Assembly: GCA_016716335.1 (NCBI GenBank) | Contig: JADJWN010000014.1 | Location: 1 to 64,000 of the forward strand | Direction: 5' to 3' | From: Saprospiraceae bacterium | GTDB lineage: Bacteria > Bacteroidota > Bacteroidia > Chitinophagales > Saprospiraceae | Length of the DNA stretch: 64,000 nucleotides | Shown here: positions 19,183-31,149 of the stretch, one piece after another | Position numbering within the stretch: position 1 is the first letter of the stretch | Layout: every line of letters begins with the position of its first letter | The notes under the pieces: model-generated | The model's input: the letters and a program-made list of their open reading frames with translations, nothing else | What the model was told of the DNA's origin: nothing | Database searches by the model: none | Program-made: the position numbers and the translations under genes

Positions 19183-22168
19183 ATGAAAAGATTTTTATCT
19201 GACTTCACTTTTTCCATGCTGTTGATGGTAGGCCTGACAATCAGTGCAGCCGCCCAGAAAACAGTGTCAGGTACGGTGACCGATGCAGCAAATAATGAAC
19301 CGCTGATCGGTGCCAATGTGTTGGTGAAAGGTACCGGCGAGGGTACGATTACTGACATAGACGGTTCCTATTCATTGCGTGTACGAGAAGGCAGCACGCT
19401 GGTTTTTTCATATGCCGGATATACTGACCAGGAGGTGGTAGTAGGCGCCGGTAATGTGATCAATGTAGCCCTGGCTGCCGGAAAATTACTGGATGAAGTA
19501 GTTGTGGTCGGTTATGGTACTCAGAGGACCAAGGAAGTGACCTCTGCAGTGGTAAGTGTAGGACGGGGAGCAGTTCAACCAGGGTCCTATCTCAGACCCG
19601 GCACAGTTGCTTCAGGGTAAGGTTGCAGGATTGCAGGTGTACAACAGAGGAGGTGACCCTAACAGAGCAAGTACGATCAGATTGAGAGGTATTTCGACTG
19701 TGGGTGCCAACGTTGAGCCTCTTATCGTAATCGATGGTATCATTGGTGCATCCCTTCAGAATCTTGACCCTAATGATATCGAAACGATGGACGTTCTGAA
19801 GGATGGTTCGGCGGCTGCTATTTATGGTTCCAGAGGATCCAGTGGGGTAATATTGATAACTACCAAGAAGGGTAGTAAAAAAGATGGAAAGGTAAAATTG
19901 TCATATAATGGACAGTTTGGTGTTTCCAATATTCTTCGTTCCATCAGTGTTATGGACGCCAATGAATTTAAGGCTGCCGGTGGTACTGACCTGGGCAGCA
20001 ATACAAACTGGCTGGAAAAAGTCACACAGACAGGAACGAACATGGTTCATGGTATCGCTGCTGAAGGAGGAGGAGGTAACACCTCTTACAGAATTGCTGC
20101 CAATATCCGTCAGGTAGATGGAATCCTTCGTACTTCAGGATTTGATCAGCTCAACACCCGTCTGAATTTCAATACCAAGGCATTGAATGACAAATTAACC
20201 ATTGATTTCAATACCTCATTTACCCAAAGAGATCAAAACTTTGCTTTCAATGAGGCATTGAGATATGCCATAACTTACAATCCCACAGCTCCGGTGATGG
20301 GTGAAAACTCACCTTTCCCTTTCAACAGTGCCCAGTTTGGCGGATTTTTTGAATCTTTGGGATTGTTTGATGCTTTCAACCCTGTATCCATAATTGAGCA
20401 GAATAAGAATACCGGACGAAGGGTTGAATTCAATTACGGAGCAAATCTGGGTTATAATCTGCTGGATAATCTTACCGTAAACCTGAGAGTTGCTCAGCAG
20501 AATAACAACAGTAATAACAGACAGTACTATCCTACAACTTCACACTTCAGAGGTAATGCCACCAGTCCGCTGAGAAAAGGAAGAGCCGACTTTTACAATG
20601 ATGAATCCAGATTCAAATTGTATGAAACCTATGCCTCTCATTTAAGTGATTTCGGCAAATCCAATCTGACGCTGACCGCAGGATATTCCTATCAGGAAAA
20701 CAGCTTCTTCAGCCGAAGTTTATCCATTGGTGACTTCCCCAACAATGATATAGACTTCAGTAACAGAATAGAGTCTTCACAGGATCTTCAGAATGCCGGC
20801 TTTATCAGTGCCAATTCGGATGCTTCACCGGATGAAAAGATTATAGCTTTCTTTGGTAGAGCCAATTATTCATTTGACGATGCTATTTTTGTCAATGCCT
20901 CCATGCGTAGAGAAGGATCCACCAAACTCGGAGAAGATAACCGTTGGGGTTGGTTTCCTGCTGTGGGATTGGGAGTAGATTTGAATAAATATGCCAATAT
21001 AGGTGGCGTGGATCTCCTGAAGGCAAGAATCGGATACGGAGTTACCGGGTCATTGCCACTACAGAATGGATTGTCCAAGCCAATCCGGGAGATCGAAAAC
21101 GGTCCTGATGGCAGTGTCTCCACCAGACTTGTCAGAGCCGCCAATCCTGATCTGAAATGGGAGGAAAAAGCGGAAACCAATTTTGGTATTGATTTCGGTG
21201 CAGGTAGATTCAGAGGTACGCTCGATCTGTACAACAGAGATATCAAGGACTTTATCCTGGAGAGAAGGGTGGACGTAGCCGTTTTTGGTGTGGACACCAG
21301 ATTTGAAAATGCTGGAAAACTGAATACCAAAGGTTTTGAACTGGCATTGAATTATGACCTGATCAAAGGTAATGAGACCAACTACACCACAGGAGTCGTA
21401 CTTTCCTCATACAAAACAGTACTCAAGGAATATGTAATACCTCAGGAAATCAGAGCCAATCTCGGAGCTCCGGGTCAGAATGGAACCAATATGATCCTGG
21501 TAAGAGAAGGTCAGAGAATCGGACAAATCTGGGGACCGGTATTTGACGGTGTAGATGACAGAGGAAACCCGAGATTTAAGGATGTAAATGGTGACGGCAA
21601 GTTTGTGACCGACCAGGACAAAGCTCTGGAGCCCGATGCAGATTTTCAGGTTTTAGGAAATGGACTTCCTACCCTTGAACTGGGATGGACCAATAATCTG
21701 ACCATTGGAGGATGGAATATCAACGCTTTCTTCAGAGGCGCCTTCGGACACAGCCTCGTTAATACGTTCAGAGCATTCTATGAGCCCAGACTTTCCTCTC
21801 AGACCTCCTACAACTTCATGAACACTTCATTGATGATACCTGAATTGCGCAATGCCAGATTCAGTTCACTGTATGTAGAGAAAGCGGATTTCTTCAAATT
21901 AGACAACCTTACTATTTCAAGAAGAATTCCTTTGGGAAGTGTAAAAGCTATAAGCAATCTCAATGTATCTCTGACAGCTCAGAACTTATTTGTGATCACA
22001 AAATACACGGGAACGGATCCTGAGCCTGCATTGGTATATTATGGCAGTGTAGATAACGGTGCTGTGGAAAACATTGGCAATCCTGATGTGTTAAGTCCGG
22101 GAATTGATAGCAGAAACAATTATTTTTCATCAAGAATTTTCACCCTTGGTGTCAATTTTAACTTTTAA
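19183..22168 (+). CDS. SusC/RagA family TonB-linked outer membrane transporter, one frameshift
   Basis: About 995 residues when joined. Signal peptide ends SAAAQ at residue 25; then a carboxypeptidase-D-like domain (VSGTVTDAANNEPLIGANVL), the plug with VVVGYGTQRTKEVTSAV, LQGKVAGLQVYNRGGDPN and GSRGSSGVILITTKKG, and a 22-strand-type barrel to the C-terminal FTLGVNFNF. The frame breaks in the G run at 19565-19568; removing one G gives VSVGREQFNQGPISDPAQ, the expected SusC sequence. Works with SusD to import oligomers or other bulky ligands across the outer membrane. SusD follows after 13 bases. The substrate cannot be predicted. Confidence 0.92.
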
Positions 22169-22181
22169 AAATTAATCAGAC

Positions 22182-23781
22182 ATGAGAAGATTCAATAAAT
22201 TTTTAGTCCTTCCTGTACTTCTGCTGGTCATTAGCGGATGTACAAATCTCGATGAAGAACTGAAAGGGGATATTGTAAAGGATATCAGTATTCCCGGTAT
22301 TTCAGTAGGTGGTGATACAGGAGGCAGCGATGTATTGGGTGCTGCCTATGCCGGTCTCCGAAACACCGGTACGGCCAATCACGGTGGATATTATTCAGTA
22401 CAGACTATTACTTCTGATGAGCAGTGTATTGCTGCCAAAGGGGGTGACTGGTTTGATGGCGGTATCCTTATAGAGTTGCACAGACATACCTATACACCCG
22501 GACATGCCTTCATCAATGGTACCTGGGGAGCGCACTATGGAGCAATTAATACCTGTAATGAACTCCTTGCCAGAACTGATCTTGATGCCAATCAGATTGC
22601 TCAAGTCAGAGCCCCTGCGTGCTTATTTCTATTATCGTATGCTGGATATGTATGGTAATGTAAAGATTATTACCCAACCTGGTGTTGATGCGCCTCAGGC
22701 TACAAGACAGCAGGTATTCAATTTTGTAGAAAGTGAGTTGCTGGCAGCCCTTGGTATTCCGGCTGTTACTGCGGGTATGGATCTTTCAGGCAGTGCATTG
22801 GGTACTGCTCCTAATGCTTACAGAATCAATGTATATGGAGCTCTGGGTATCTTAGCCAAACTTTATCTCAATGCAGAAGTATATGTGGGTACCAGAATGT
22901 ATGATAAGGCTGCGATTGCTGCCGGATATGTGATCGACAGTGGTGCATACAGATTGTGCGGTGATGGCTGCAAGGTGCCCAATCTGGGCAGAAGACCGGC
23001 TGTAGCCAGTGATCCTGCCGAACTCGAAGGATATGCTGCTGTCTTTGCACCCAATAATGAAAATAATCCCGAGCATATTTTCAGCGTATTTTACGATCAG
23101 GCACGTGCCGGAGGTATGAATTTTTCTCAGATGAATCTGCACTATTCCAGCCAGTTTACCTGGAATTTTGAGTCGCAGCCCTGGAATGGATATGCCACAC
23201 TGGAAGAGTTTTACAATTCTTACAGTGATGCAGATGTGAGAAAGAAAAATAATTTCATCGTAGGACCTCAATTAGACTTCGGAGGATCCGCAGTATTGGA
23301 TTATGCCTCTGATGATGGGGATCTCCAATTGAATTATACTCCAAGAATCAATGAACTGGCCCCGAATTCACTCAGAGAAGCCGGAGCAAGACCCGGTAAA
23401 TTCAGCTATAAGCAGTTGGGCCGTCCTGATATGGATAATGATTATCCTATAGTGAGACTTGGAGAATTGTACCTTATCAGAGCAGAGGCCAGAGCTAGAG
23501 ATGCCGGCAACTGGAATCTTGCTTTGCCTGATGTAAACGTGATCAGGGCAAGAGCTAAAGTGCCTGCATACACCAGTATAGATGCGGATGAATTCCTCAG
23601 GGAAAGAGGTAGAGAAATGTTCCAGGAAGGTGTAAGAAGAACAGACCTCATCCGTTTTGGTAAGTACAATGGCACCTGGTGGGAAAAGCCCGCTTCTCAG
23701 CCATTCAGAAATATCTTCCCGATTCCGCAGCCTGCTATAGACGCTTCAGCAGGAACGCTTAAGCAGAATCCGGGTTATTAA
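22182..23781 (+). CDS. SusD/RagB family surface lipoprotein, one frameshift
   Basis: About 533 residues when joined. Lipobox VISGC at about residue 20 is followed by TNLDEE, an acidic stretch like the surface-export signal of Bacteroidota lipoproteins. The frame breaks in the C run at 22612-22615; removing one C gives QVRALRAYFYYRMLDMYGN, the conserved TPR-like helix of SusD. The C-terminal RagB/SusD domain is visible in YPIVRLGELYLIRAEA and GVRRTDLIRFGKYNGTWW. It caps the SusC barrel and binds ligand. A strong terminator follows within 30 bases, so susCD form a two-gene transcript. Confidence 0.92.
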
Positions 23782-23806
23782 AAATCATACACTTTGTCAT
23801 AACCGT

Positions 23807-23837
23807 AAAAAGCCGTTCCATACCGGAGCGGCTTTTT
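23807..23837 (+). terminator. Rho-independent terminator after susD
   Basis: Left arm AAAAAGCCGTTCC (23807-23819), loop ATACC, right arm GGAGCGGCTTTTT (23825-23837): a 13-pair stem with a single G-U type mismatch, followed by ATTTT. It separates susCD from the ASPIC/FG-GAP genes and, being symmetrical, could work in both directions. Confidence 0.85.
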
Positions 23838-23940
23838 ATTTTCCATATTTTGACTCAGGTCATAGTCCAGCAGTTTGACTAATGCCAAAGCGGATTTTTC
23901 ATCTATATTTGTAACTGTTTTCTATATAATTCTGCATAGA

Positions 23941-26900
23941 TTGCTTTATAAATTTACAGCCATACTTATCATGCTCATTATGGTTTCTTGTCAAAAGGAA
24001 ACCCCGAAATTGTTTACCCTCACGAAATCCGGTGATACAGGATTGGCTTTTATCAATCAACTGGAATATACCGAAGAATTCAACACTTATACCTACCGCA
24101 ATTTTTACAACGGCGGAGGTGTGGCGATTGGAGATATCAATAATGATGGCCTGGCAGATATCTATTTTACAGGAAATATGGTGGATAACAGGTTATATCT
24201 GAACAAAGGCAACTGGAAGTTTGAGGATATCACCCATTCTGCCGGAGTAGCCTGTCCGGGAGTGTGGTCCACCGGAGTATCAATGGTGGACATCAACGGG
24301 GATGGCTTGCTCGATATATATGTTTGCAAAGCCGGACCTCCGGGTGGACCTAACAGACACAATGAGCTGTTTATCAACAACGGAGATCTCACCTTTACAG
24401 AGTCTTCCAAAGCATATGGGCTTGATATCACGGGACTGTCTATACATGCTGCATTCTTTGATTATGACAGAGATGGTGATCTTGACTGCTACATTCTCAG
24501 CAATTCACTGCGTTCGGTGGGAGGTTTTGATCTGCTCAAAGATCAGCGAAACACCCCTGATCCTGAAGGTAATAAACTGCTTCGTAATGATAATGGTTAC
24601 TTTAGAGATGTAAGTCAGGAGGCTGGCATTTATTCCAGCAAAATCGGCTACGGGCTGGGTGTAACCCTGAGTGATTTCAATCTGGATGGATGGCCGGATA
24701 TTTTTATTTCCAATGATTTTTTTGAAAAAGATTATCTCTACCTCAATAATCAGGATGGTACATTCAAAGAAGTGAGTGAGGAGGCATTTACCTCTCAATC
24801 CATGGGCTCAATGGGTGCAGATGCGGCAGATCTGAATAATGATTTATGGCCCGATCTTTTTGTCACTGAAATGTTGCCAAGAGATCATCAGAGGAAAAAA
24901 ACCAAGAATATCTACGAAAGCTGGGACAAATACAGTACAGCGGTGACTCACGGATATTTCCATCAGTATTCGAGAAATGCCCTGCACCGTAATATCGGAA
25001 ACGGCAGGTTTCTGGAGATCAGTCGTTTTGCCGGAGTGGCAGACACTGACTGGAGCTGGGCCTCATTAGCACAGGATTATGATAATGACGGGTGGAAAGA
25101 TCTGTTTGTAAGCAATGGTATTTTTAAGGATTTGCTGGACAGGGATTATCTGAGCTATTCTGCCAATGCCACTATGATACGTACCAAAATCGAAAATAAA
25201 GAAAAAGTCCTCACTACCCTTGTGGACAGCATGCCATCTGTCCCGGTAAAAAACTGTATTTTCAGAAATAAGGGCAATTTCACTTTTGAGTACATGTCAG
25301 ACATATGGGGGATGGAGCAGCTCACATTCAGCAATGGCAGTGCCTACGGGGATCTGGACAATGATGGGGATCTTGATCTGGTGGTGAATAATGTCAATAT
25401 GCCTGCCTTCGTGTACCGAAACAATCAGAATTTAAAAGACAATAAAAGCATACGCTTTCTCCTTAAAGGTGAAGGTATCAATACACAGGCTATTGGCTCA
25501 AGGGTGGTAGTACACTATATGGGTCAAAGCGCTATGGCAGAACTTTTTCCTTCCCGTGGTTTTCAATCGGGAGTTGAGCCGGTGGTTCACTTCGGAGTGG
25601 GCAAAGCCATGAAGGCAGACAGTGTGGAGGTATATTGGCCGGATGGCAGATACAGCATTTTGAAAAATCCTGAAACCGGCAATTTACATATCCTGTCACA
25701 GAAGGACAGTAAAGAAAGGAAATGGCCGCAGGTTGTATTGGAAAAAGTGATGGACTGCCGCAATGATGTACTGGATTTTGTACACAAAGATACAGATGTC
25801 AATCTGTTTACATTGGAAAGGCTGTTGCCGGAAATGGCCGGATTTACCGGTCCGGCTTTGGCGGTGGCTGACGTCAACGGGGATGGAATGGACGATATAT
25901 TTATCGGGGGCGGCAGAAATCAGTCGTCTGTCCTGTACATCTCCATCAGCTCAGATAAATGGAAAGCGGTATATCAGCCCTTTGAAGCGGATTACCGCAG
26001 CGAATGTGTAAAAGCCGTTTTTTTTGACTCTGATTCGGATGGAGATATGGATTTGTACGTGGCAAATGGTGGCAAAACATTTTCAGAGTTTGCTCCGGAG
26101 TTGCACGATATTCTGTATATCAATGACGGCAAAGGTAATTATACTAAAAGTCCGGCGTTGCCCTTTCCGTCAGGTATCTGTACAGGAGACATTGCGATTG
26201 CAGATCTGGATAAAAACGGACTTTCGGATATCGTAGTCTGCGAGCATATGAAAACCGGTACTTATGGTTTGCCCGGCAGCGTATATATATTATACAACGA
26301 GGGCAACAACCGGTTCAGAACTGCCACTCCGGACGGTCTGGGTAAGCTTGGAATGATTACTTCAGTTGTAACTATGGATGTCAACGAAGATGGATATGAA
26401 GATCTGGTCATGGCAGGTAAATGGATGCCTGTACTGATTGCCATGAATAGTAGCAAGGGTTTTCAGAATGGAGTCAGGGAGGCATTTCCCGGGTCTTCCG
26501 GCCTCTGGAATTGTATATACAAAAGTGATGCTGACGGAGATGGCAGAGATGAGTTGTACTGTGGGAATGAAGGAGAAAACAGTTTTTTTCGCCCGGGCAT
26601 GCGTATGTATATTCAGGATTTTGATGATAATGGGACGCTGGAGCAGTTGATTTGTTTCAAAAAGGATGGTAAGGAGTATGCTGTTCAGGATCCTGATGAT
26701 ATGTATTCACAAATGCCTGTGATAAAAAAAAGATTCAGAAAATACAGCGACCTCGCAGCCGCAGATATCCACCAAATGTTTGATGCACAAAAGCTGAACA
26801 CGGCACGAATACTATCTTTGGACAGGGTGCAAAGTGTCATGCTGACCAGAGAAAAAGAAAATTTCCGGGTGATGCCGTTACCACCTGAGATCCAATATTC

Positions 26901-27171
26901 GAGTGTACATGCTTTTCATTTTATGGAGAAAAGAGGTGGATCCTATATTTTGGCCGGAGGTAATTTCTATCAGGTGAAACCTGTTTTTAGCAGACAGGAT
27001 GCCTCCTGTATGTGGAAAATGGATGTGAAAAAATCAGGAACATCCATTAATTTTGGCACCCCGAAACCGCTGTATGTATATGGTCAGATCAGAAATATCC
27101 ATTCATACAATAACCGGCTTGTCATAGGTATGAACGGCGGGCCTGCATTCATTTGTAATCCAGATCAATAA
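23941..27171 (+). CDS. FG-GAP/VCBS repeat lipoprotein with ASPIC/UnbV domain (paralogue 1)
   Basis: About 1076 residues from TTG at 23941, chosen because it gives a short lipoprotein leader ending IMVSC; a longer start at 23875 is possible. Acidic or polar residues after Cys (QKETPK) suggest surface export. Two blocks of beta-propeller FG-GAP repeats carry calcium-type loops D-x-[DN]-x-DG-x-x-D, such as IGDINNDGLADIYF and YGDLDNDGDLDLVV. An ASPIC/UnbV domain lies between them (about 500-580): IGSRVVVHY, SRGFQSG, HFGVG, VYWPDG. The next large genes are close relatives. Role is probably binding at the cell surface; no enzyme active site is seen. Confidence 0.88.
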   Translation: MLYKFTAILIMLIMVSCQKETPKLFTLTKSGDTGLAFINQLEYTEEFNTYTYRNFYNGGGVAIGDINNDGLADIYFTGNMVDNRLYLNKGNWKFEDITHSAGVACPGVWSTGVSMVDINGDGLLDIYVCKAGPPGGPNRHNELFINNGDLTFTESSKAYGLDITGLSIHAAFFDYDRDGDLDCYILSNSLRSVGGFDLLKDQRNTPDPEGNKLLRNDNGYFRDVSQEAGIYSSKIGYGLGVTLSDFNLDGWPDIFISNDFFEKDYLYLNNQDGTFKEVSEEAFTSQSMGSMGADAADLNNDLWPDLFVTEMLPRDHQRKKTKNIYESWDKYSTAVTHGYFHQYSRNALHRNIGNGRFLEISRFAGVADTDWSWASLAQDYDNDGWKDLFVSNGIFKDLLDRDYLSYSANATMIRTKIENKEKVLTTLVDSMPSVPVKNCIFRNKGNFTFEYMSDIWGMEQLTFSNGSAYGDLDNDGDLDLVVNNVNMPAFVYRNNQNLKDNKSIRFLLKGEGINTQAIGSRVVVHYMGQSAMAELFPSRGFQSGVEPVVHFGVGKAMKADSVEVYWPDGRYSILKNPETGNLHILSQKDSKERKWPQVVLEKVMDCRNDVLDFVHKDTDVNLFTLERLLPEMAGFTGPALAVADVNGDGMDDIFIGGGRNQSSVLYISISSDKWKAVYQPFEADYRSECVKAVFFDSDSDGDMDLYVANGGKTFSEFAPELHDILYINDGKGNYTKSPALPFPSGICTGDIAIADLDKNGLSDIVVCEHMKTGTYGLPGSVYILYNEGNNRFRTATPDGLGKLGMITSVVTMDVNEDGYEDLVMAGKWMPVLIAMNSSKGFQNGVREAFPGSSGLWNCIYKSDADGDGRDELYCGNEGENSFFRPGMRMYIQDFDDNGTLEQLICFKKDGKEYAVQDPDDMYSQMPVIKKRFRKYSDLAAADIHQMFDAQKLNTARILSLDRVQSVMLTREKENFRVMPLPPEIQYSSVHAFHFMEKRGGSYILAGGNFYQVKPVFSRQDASCMWKMDVKKSGTSINFGTPKPLYVYGQIRNIHSYNNRLVIGMNGGPAFICNPDQ

Positions 27172-27752
27172 TGATAAGATTCGGTATTTCAGGAGTTTTT
27201 ATAGTGATAGCTTTATTTATCGGATGCAAATCGGATTATACCCGGATGGTGGAGCAGGAGCTTGCTTCCGGAATGATTTATGACAGTCTCATTTTTGGTA
27301 TGAAAATGGGACAGACCCGCAAGGATTTTTATGCAGTATGCTGGGATCTGAACAAACAAAAACTCATATCAGAGGGACCTGGAAATCTCACTGCAAAATA
27401 TACTGAGCCGGAAGACGTGGTAAAGGATAAATTATATCGTAAGGAAATGCTTTTTTACGGTATCTTTGACGAAAAGGATACGATGCGGGGCATGGATATG
27501 ACCTACTATTATATAGCCTGGTCACCATGGGACAAGCGATTTGCTGTGGATTCTCTGGTGGAGGATCTTAAGAACAAGTACGAAACCGAATATCCCGGAA
27601 ACAAATTTATCGCCATTGACCTTGATCTACCGAAATATAAGGCCATAAGTAAAATAGACGGCAACCGCCAGATATTGATTTATCCCAAATCCGAGCGGGA
27701 AGTGGCTGTCAAAATTGAAGACCTTAGACACAGATTCAAAAAATCCAATTAA
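27171..27752 (+). CDS. Small lipoprotein of unknown function
   Basis: 193 residues. Lipobox ALFIGC ends the leader at residue 19, followed by KSDYTRMVEQELASG. The rest is soluble, with MGQTRKDFYAVCWDLNKQKL and a segment of alternating charged and aromatic residues (MDMTYYYIAWSPWDKRF). No family recognised. The ATG overlaps the last base of the preceding ASPIC gene stop codon and the next ASPIC gene begins 8 bases after its end, so it is translated within the same operon and may be a partner of those surface proteins. Confidence 0.72.
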   Translation: MIRFGISGVFIVIALFIGCKSDYTRMVEQELASGMIYDSLIFGMKMGQTRKDFYAVCWDLNKQKLISEGPGNLTAKYTEPEDVVKDKLYRKEMLFYGIFDEKDTMRGMDMTYYYIAWSPWDKRFAVDSLVEDLKNKYETEYPGNKFIAIDLDLPKYKAISKIDGNRQILIYPKSEREVAVKIEDLRHRFKKSN

Positions 27753-27760
27753 TTTCCGGA

Positions 27761-30700
27761 GTGAGAAAAAGCAAATCAAATTATAGTCATATTCTGAACA
27801 GAGGTCGTTTTCCGGATTTCAGTATTTTCTCTCTTCACAGGAAATGGATACTTGGGTCATTGCGCACTGTGGTCAATGCAATGATGTGCATTTTTTGTAT
27901 TTCAATGATTTTCTCATGCAAGCCGGAAGCGAAAAAGCCGGAGACATTGTTTGATCTTATGGACAACAAGACTGTGGGGATAGATTTTTCTAATAATCTC
28001 ACAGACAAACCCGATTTCAATATCTACAAATACCGCAATTACTACAATGGTGGAGGCGTTGCCATAGGAGACATCAATAATGACGGCCTGCCCGATATTT
28101 ATATGGTGGCCAATCAGACAGAAAATAAACTATATATCAACAAAGGCGACTGGAAATTTGAAGATATCACCTCATCTGCCGGAGTAGGCGGAACAAAAGC
28201 ATGGTCTACCGGAGTAACCATGGTAGATATCAATGGAGACGGATGGCTGGATATCTATGTATGCAATTCAGGGGATGTCAAGGGTGATAATAAGGAAAAT
28301 GAACTATTCATCAACAATGGAGATATGACCTTCACAGAGTCTGCAGCACAGTACGGACTGAATGATCCCGGATTCTCCACACATGCCAGCTTTTTTGACT
28401 ACGACAAGGACGGTGACCTCGATGTGTATATCCTGAACAACTCCTTTCAGGCCATAGGAAGTTTTAATCTTCGTAAAAATGAGCGTCCGGTAAGGGATGC
28501 TCTGGGAGGAGACAAGCTGTACAGAAATGACGGCGGGCAGTTTACAGATGTGAGTGCGCAGGCCGGTATATACGGGAGTGTCATTGGATTTGGGCTCGGC
28601 ATCAGTGTGGGTGATGTCAACAATGACGGTTGGGAAGATATATACATTTCCAATGACTTTTTTGAAAGGGATTATCTTTATATCAATCAGAAAAACGGAA
28701 GCTTCAGGGAAGACCTCGTGAATCAGATCATGGCCACAAGTGCCGCCTCTATGGGTGCTGACATTGCAGACATCAACAATGACGGCTACAATGATATATT
28801 TGTCACAGATATGCTGCCCTCTGAGTATGCCCGCATTAAGACTGTCACCACCTTTGACAACTGGGACAGATATATATATGGCGTCAATAACGGATATCAC
28901 CATCAGTTTACCCGCAATACACTGCAGCTCAATAATGGCAACGGTACTTTTTCTGAAATCTCAAGACTGGCCGGAGTGGAAGCCTCCGACTGGAGTTGGG
29001 GTGCCCTGTTTTTTGACATGGATAATGATGGCAATAAAGACCTTTTTATAGCCAATGGCATATACCGGGACCTCACGGATCAGGATTACCTCCAGTATAT
29101 CGCCAATGAATCGGTCATGGCATCCATCATCAAAGACGAAGGAGTGGATTACGAACAGCTAATTTCCATTATCCCATCCAGGCCGGTGGCCAATCATGCT
29201 TACAGAAATGAAAGCAGATTGCTGTTTAAAAACTATGTCGAAAGCGGACTGCTCACCCCCGGATTTTCAAACGGAAGTGCTTACGGAGATCTGGATAATG
29301 ACGGAGACCTTGACCTGATTGTCAATAATGTCAATATGCCCTGTTTTGTCTATAAAAACAGAGCAAGGGAACAGAATAATCAAAGCTATATCAAAATAAC
29401 ACTGAAAGGAGAAGCAAAGAATACTGCCGGAATTGGCTCCAAAATCAGGGTTTCATCTGCTTCCGGCCTCGATCTGTACTATGATGTACAGCCGGCAAGA
29501 GGATTTCAATCGTCTATGGATCCCCGTGTTAATATCGGTCTCGGGAATCTCAATACTGTGGATGTCAGGGTAGTCTGGCCATCCGGTAAAGTCACAGAGC
29601 TCAGATCAGTACAGCCCAATCAGATGCTGACACTCTACGAAAAAGAGGCGCTTGCGGATACGCTTATCAAACCTGATCTGAAGGAAGGAAATGTTAAAGA
29701 CGTCAGCGATTTGTTTCCTTATATCCATTCTGAAAATAATTATGTGGACTTCAACAGAGAACGGCTCAATTATCATTTTCTTAGCACACAGGGACCAAGG
29801 GTAGCCGTTGGAGACGTAAACAATGACGGAATAGCAGACTTTGTGATACCCGGCCCCAAGGATCAGGTGACACAGATATGGCTGGGCAATAAAAACGGAA
29901 GCTATACCTTATCTCCTGCCACCCGGGCATTTGAATGGCTGAAAGAAGCTGAGCACATCGCCTGTCACCTCTTCGATGCCGACGGAGACGGAGATCCGGA
30001 CCTGTATCTGGCATCAGGTGGAGTGGAGCTCTCCGAATATTCAGAGCTGCTTTTTGACGCTTTATTTTGAATGACGGAAAGGGCAATTTTACTGACTCCG
30101 GACAGAGGCTTCCGGATGGTACGCATAAAATCAGTACCGGTGTAGTGACATCGGCAGACATTGACCGGGACGGGGACCTTGATCTTTTTGTCGGAGAGCG
30201 GGTTAAAATCGGGCAATACGGGGCACTTTGTTCCGGTTTTATACTTGTCAACGACGGGAAAGGCAATTTTACCAATGAAACCTCAACACGGGGTGCCGTT
30301 TTCAAGGATTTCGGAATGTTTACCGATGCTGTTTTTGCAGATCTGGATGGTGACAATCTGCCGGAATTGATAGCAACGGGAGAGTTTATGCCATTGAGTA
30401 TTTTTAAGAATAAAAATGGAAAATTTGAGCTTTTAAAGCAACTCGAAAACTCCTCCGGATGGTGGAACACCCTCAGACTTACCGACCTCGACAACGACGG
30501 AGATATGGATATCATTGGCGGCAATCATGGGCTCAACAGCAGATTCAAAGCTTCTCCGGACAGGCCGGTCATGCTGTATTTCAATGATTTTGATGCCAAT
30601 GGTGATCCGGAGGCAGTCCTGTGCAATGTCCACGAAAATGGCAAAAAATATCCCTATGCACTTCGGCATACCCTCACCACCCGCATGCCTGCACTCAAAA

Positions 30701-31149
30701 AGAAGTTTCCGGATTTTCAATCCTTCAGGGAGGCAGATATGTTGGATATTTTCGGAGAGGAGAAGCTCAAGGCTTCAACAGTTTGGTCAGCAGTGGCGAT
30801 GGCAAGCTGCATATTTATCAATGACGGAAATTACAACTTCACAAAGCAGGCATTACCCGTGGAGGCTCAGTTCAGTCCGGTGTACTGTATAGAATTGACC
30901 GATGTCAACAAGGATGGAAATGTGGATATTATACTTGGTGGCAATCTCTATGGTGCGCAACCTGAGACCGGAAGATATGATGCTTCCTATGGAAACATAC
31001 TGATCAATAACGGCAAAGCAGGCTTTACGGATGCTACACATCAATACGGCCTGTCTGTCAAAGGTGAAATCCGTTCTGTAATAGCCATCGGGACAAATGT
31101 GTTTTTCTTTATCAACAACGGCCCGGTCAGGGTACTGCAACTCCAATAG
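27761..31149 (+). CDS. FG-GAP/VCBS repeat lipoprotein with ASPIC/UnbV domain (paralogue 2), one frameshift
   Basis: About 1129 residues when joined. GTG at 27761 gives a long N-terminal extension; an in-frame ATG at 27881 would start directly at the leader MMCIFCISMIFSC and is an attractive alternative. Lipobox Cys is followed by KPEAKK. Repeats closely copy paralogue 1, for example YYNGGGVAIGDINNDGLPDI and WSTGVTMVDINGDGWLDIYV; the UnbV domain has IGSKIRVSS, ARGFQSS, NIGLG, VVWPSG. The frame breaks at the T run 30065-30068; one more T joins DALFLNDGKGNFTDSG. The C-terminal propeller then runs to 31149. Same operon as its neighbours. Confidence 0.86.

Noticed and set aside
29781..30524. 247-codon minus-strand frame across the second ASPIC gene
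   Set aside because: Antisense to FG-GAP repeats; its Ser/Pro/Arg-rich product is typical of a shadow and it crosses the frameshift region.
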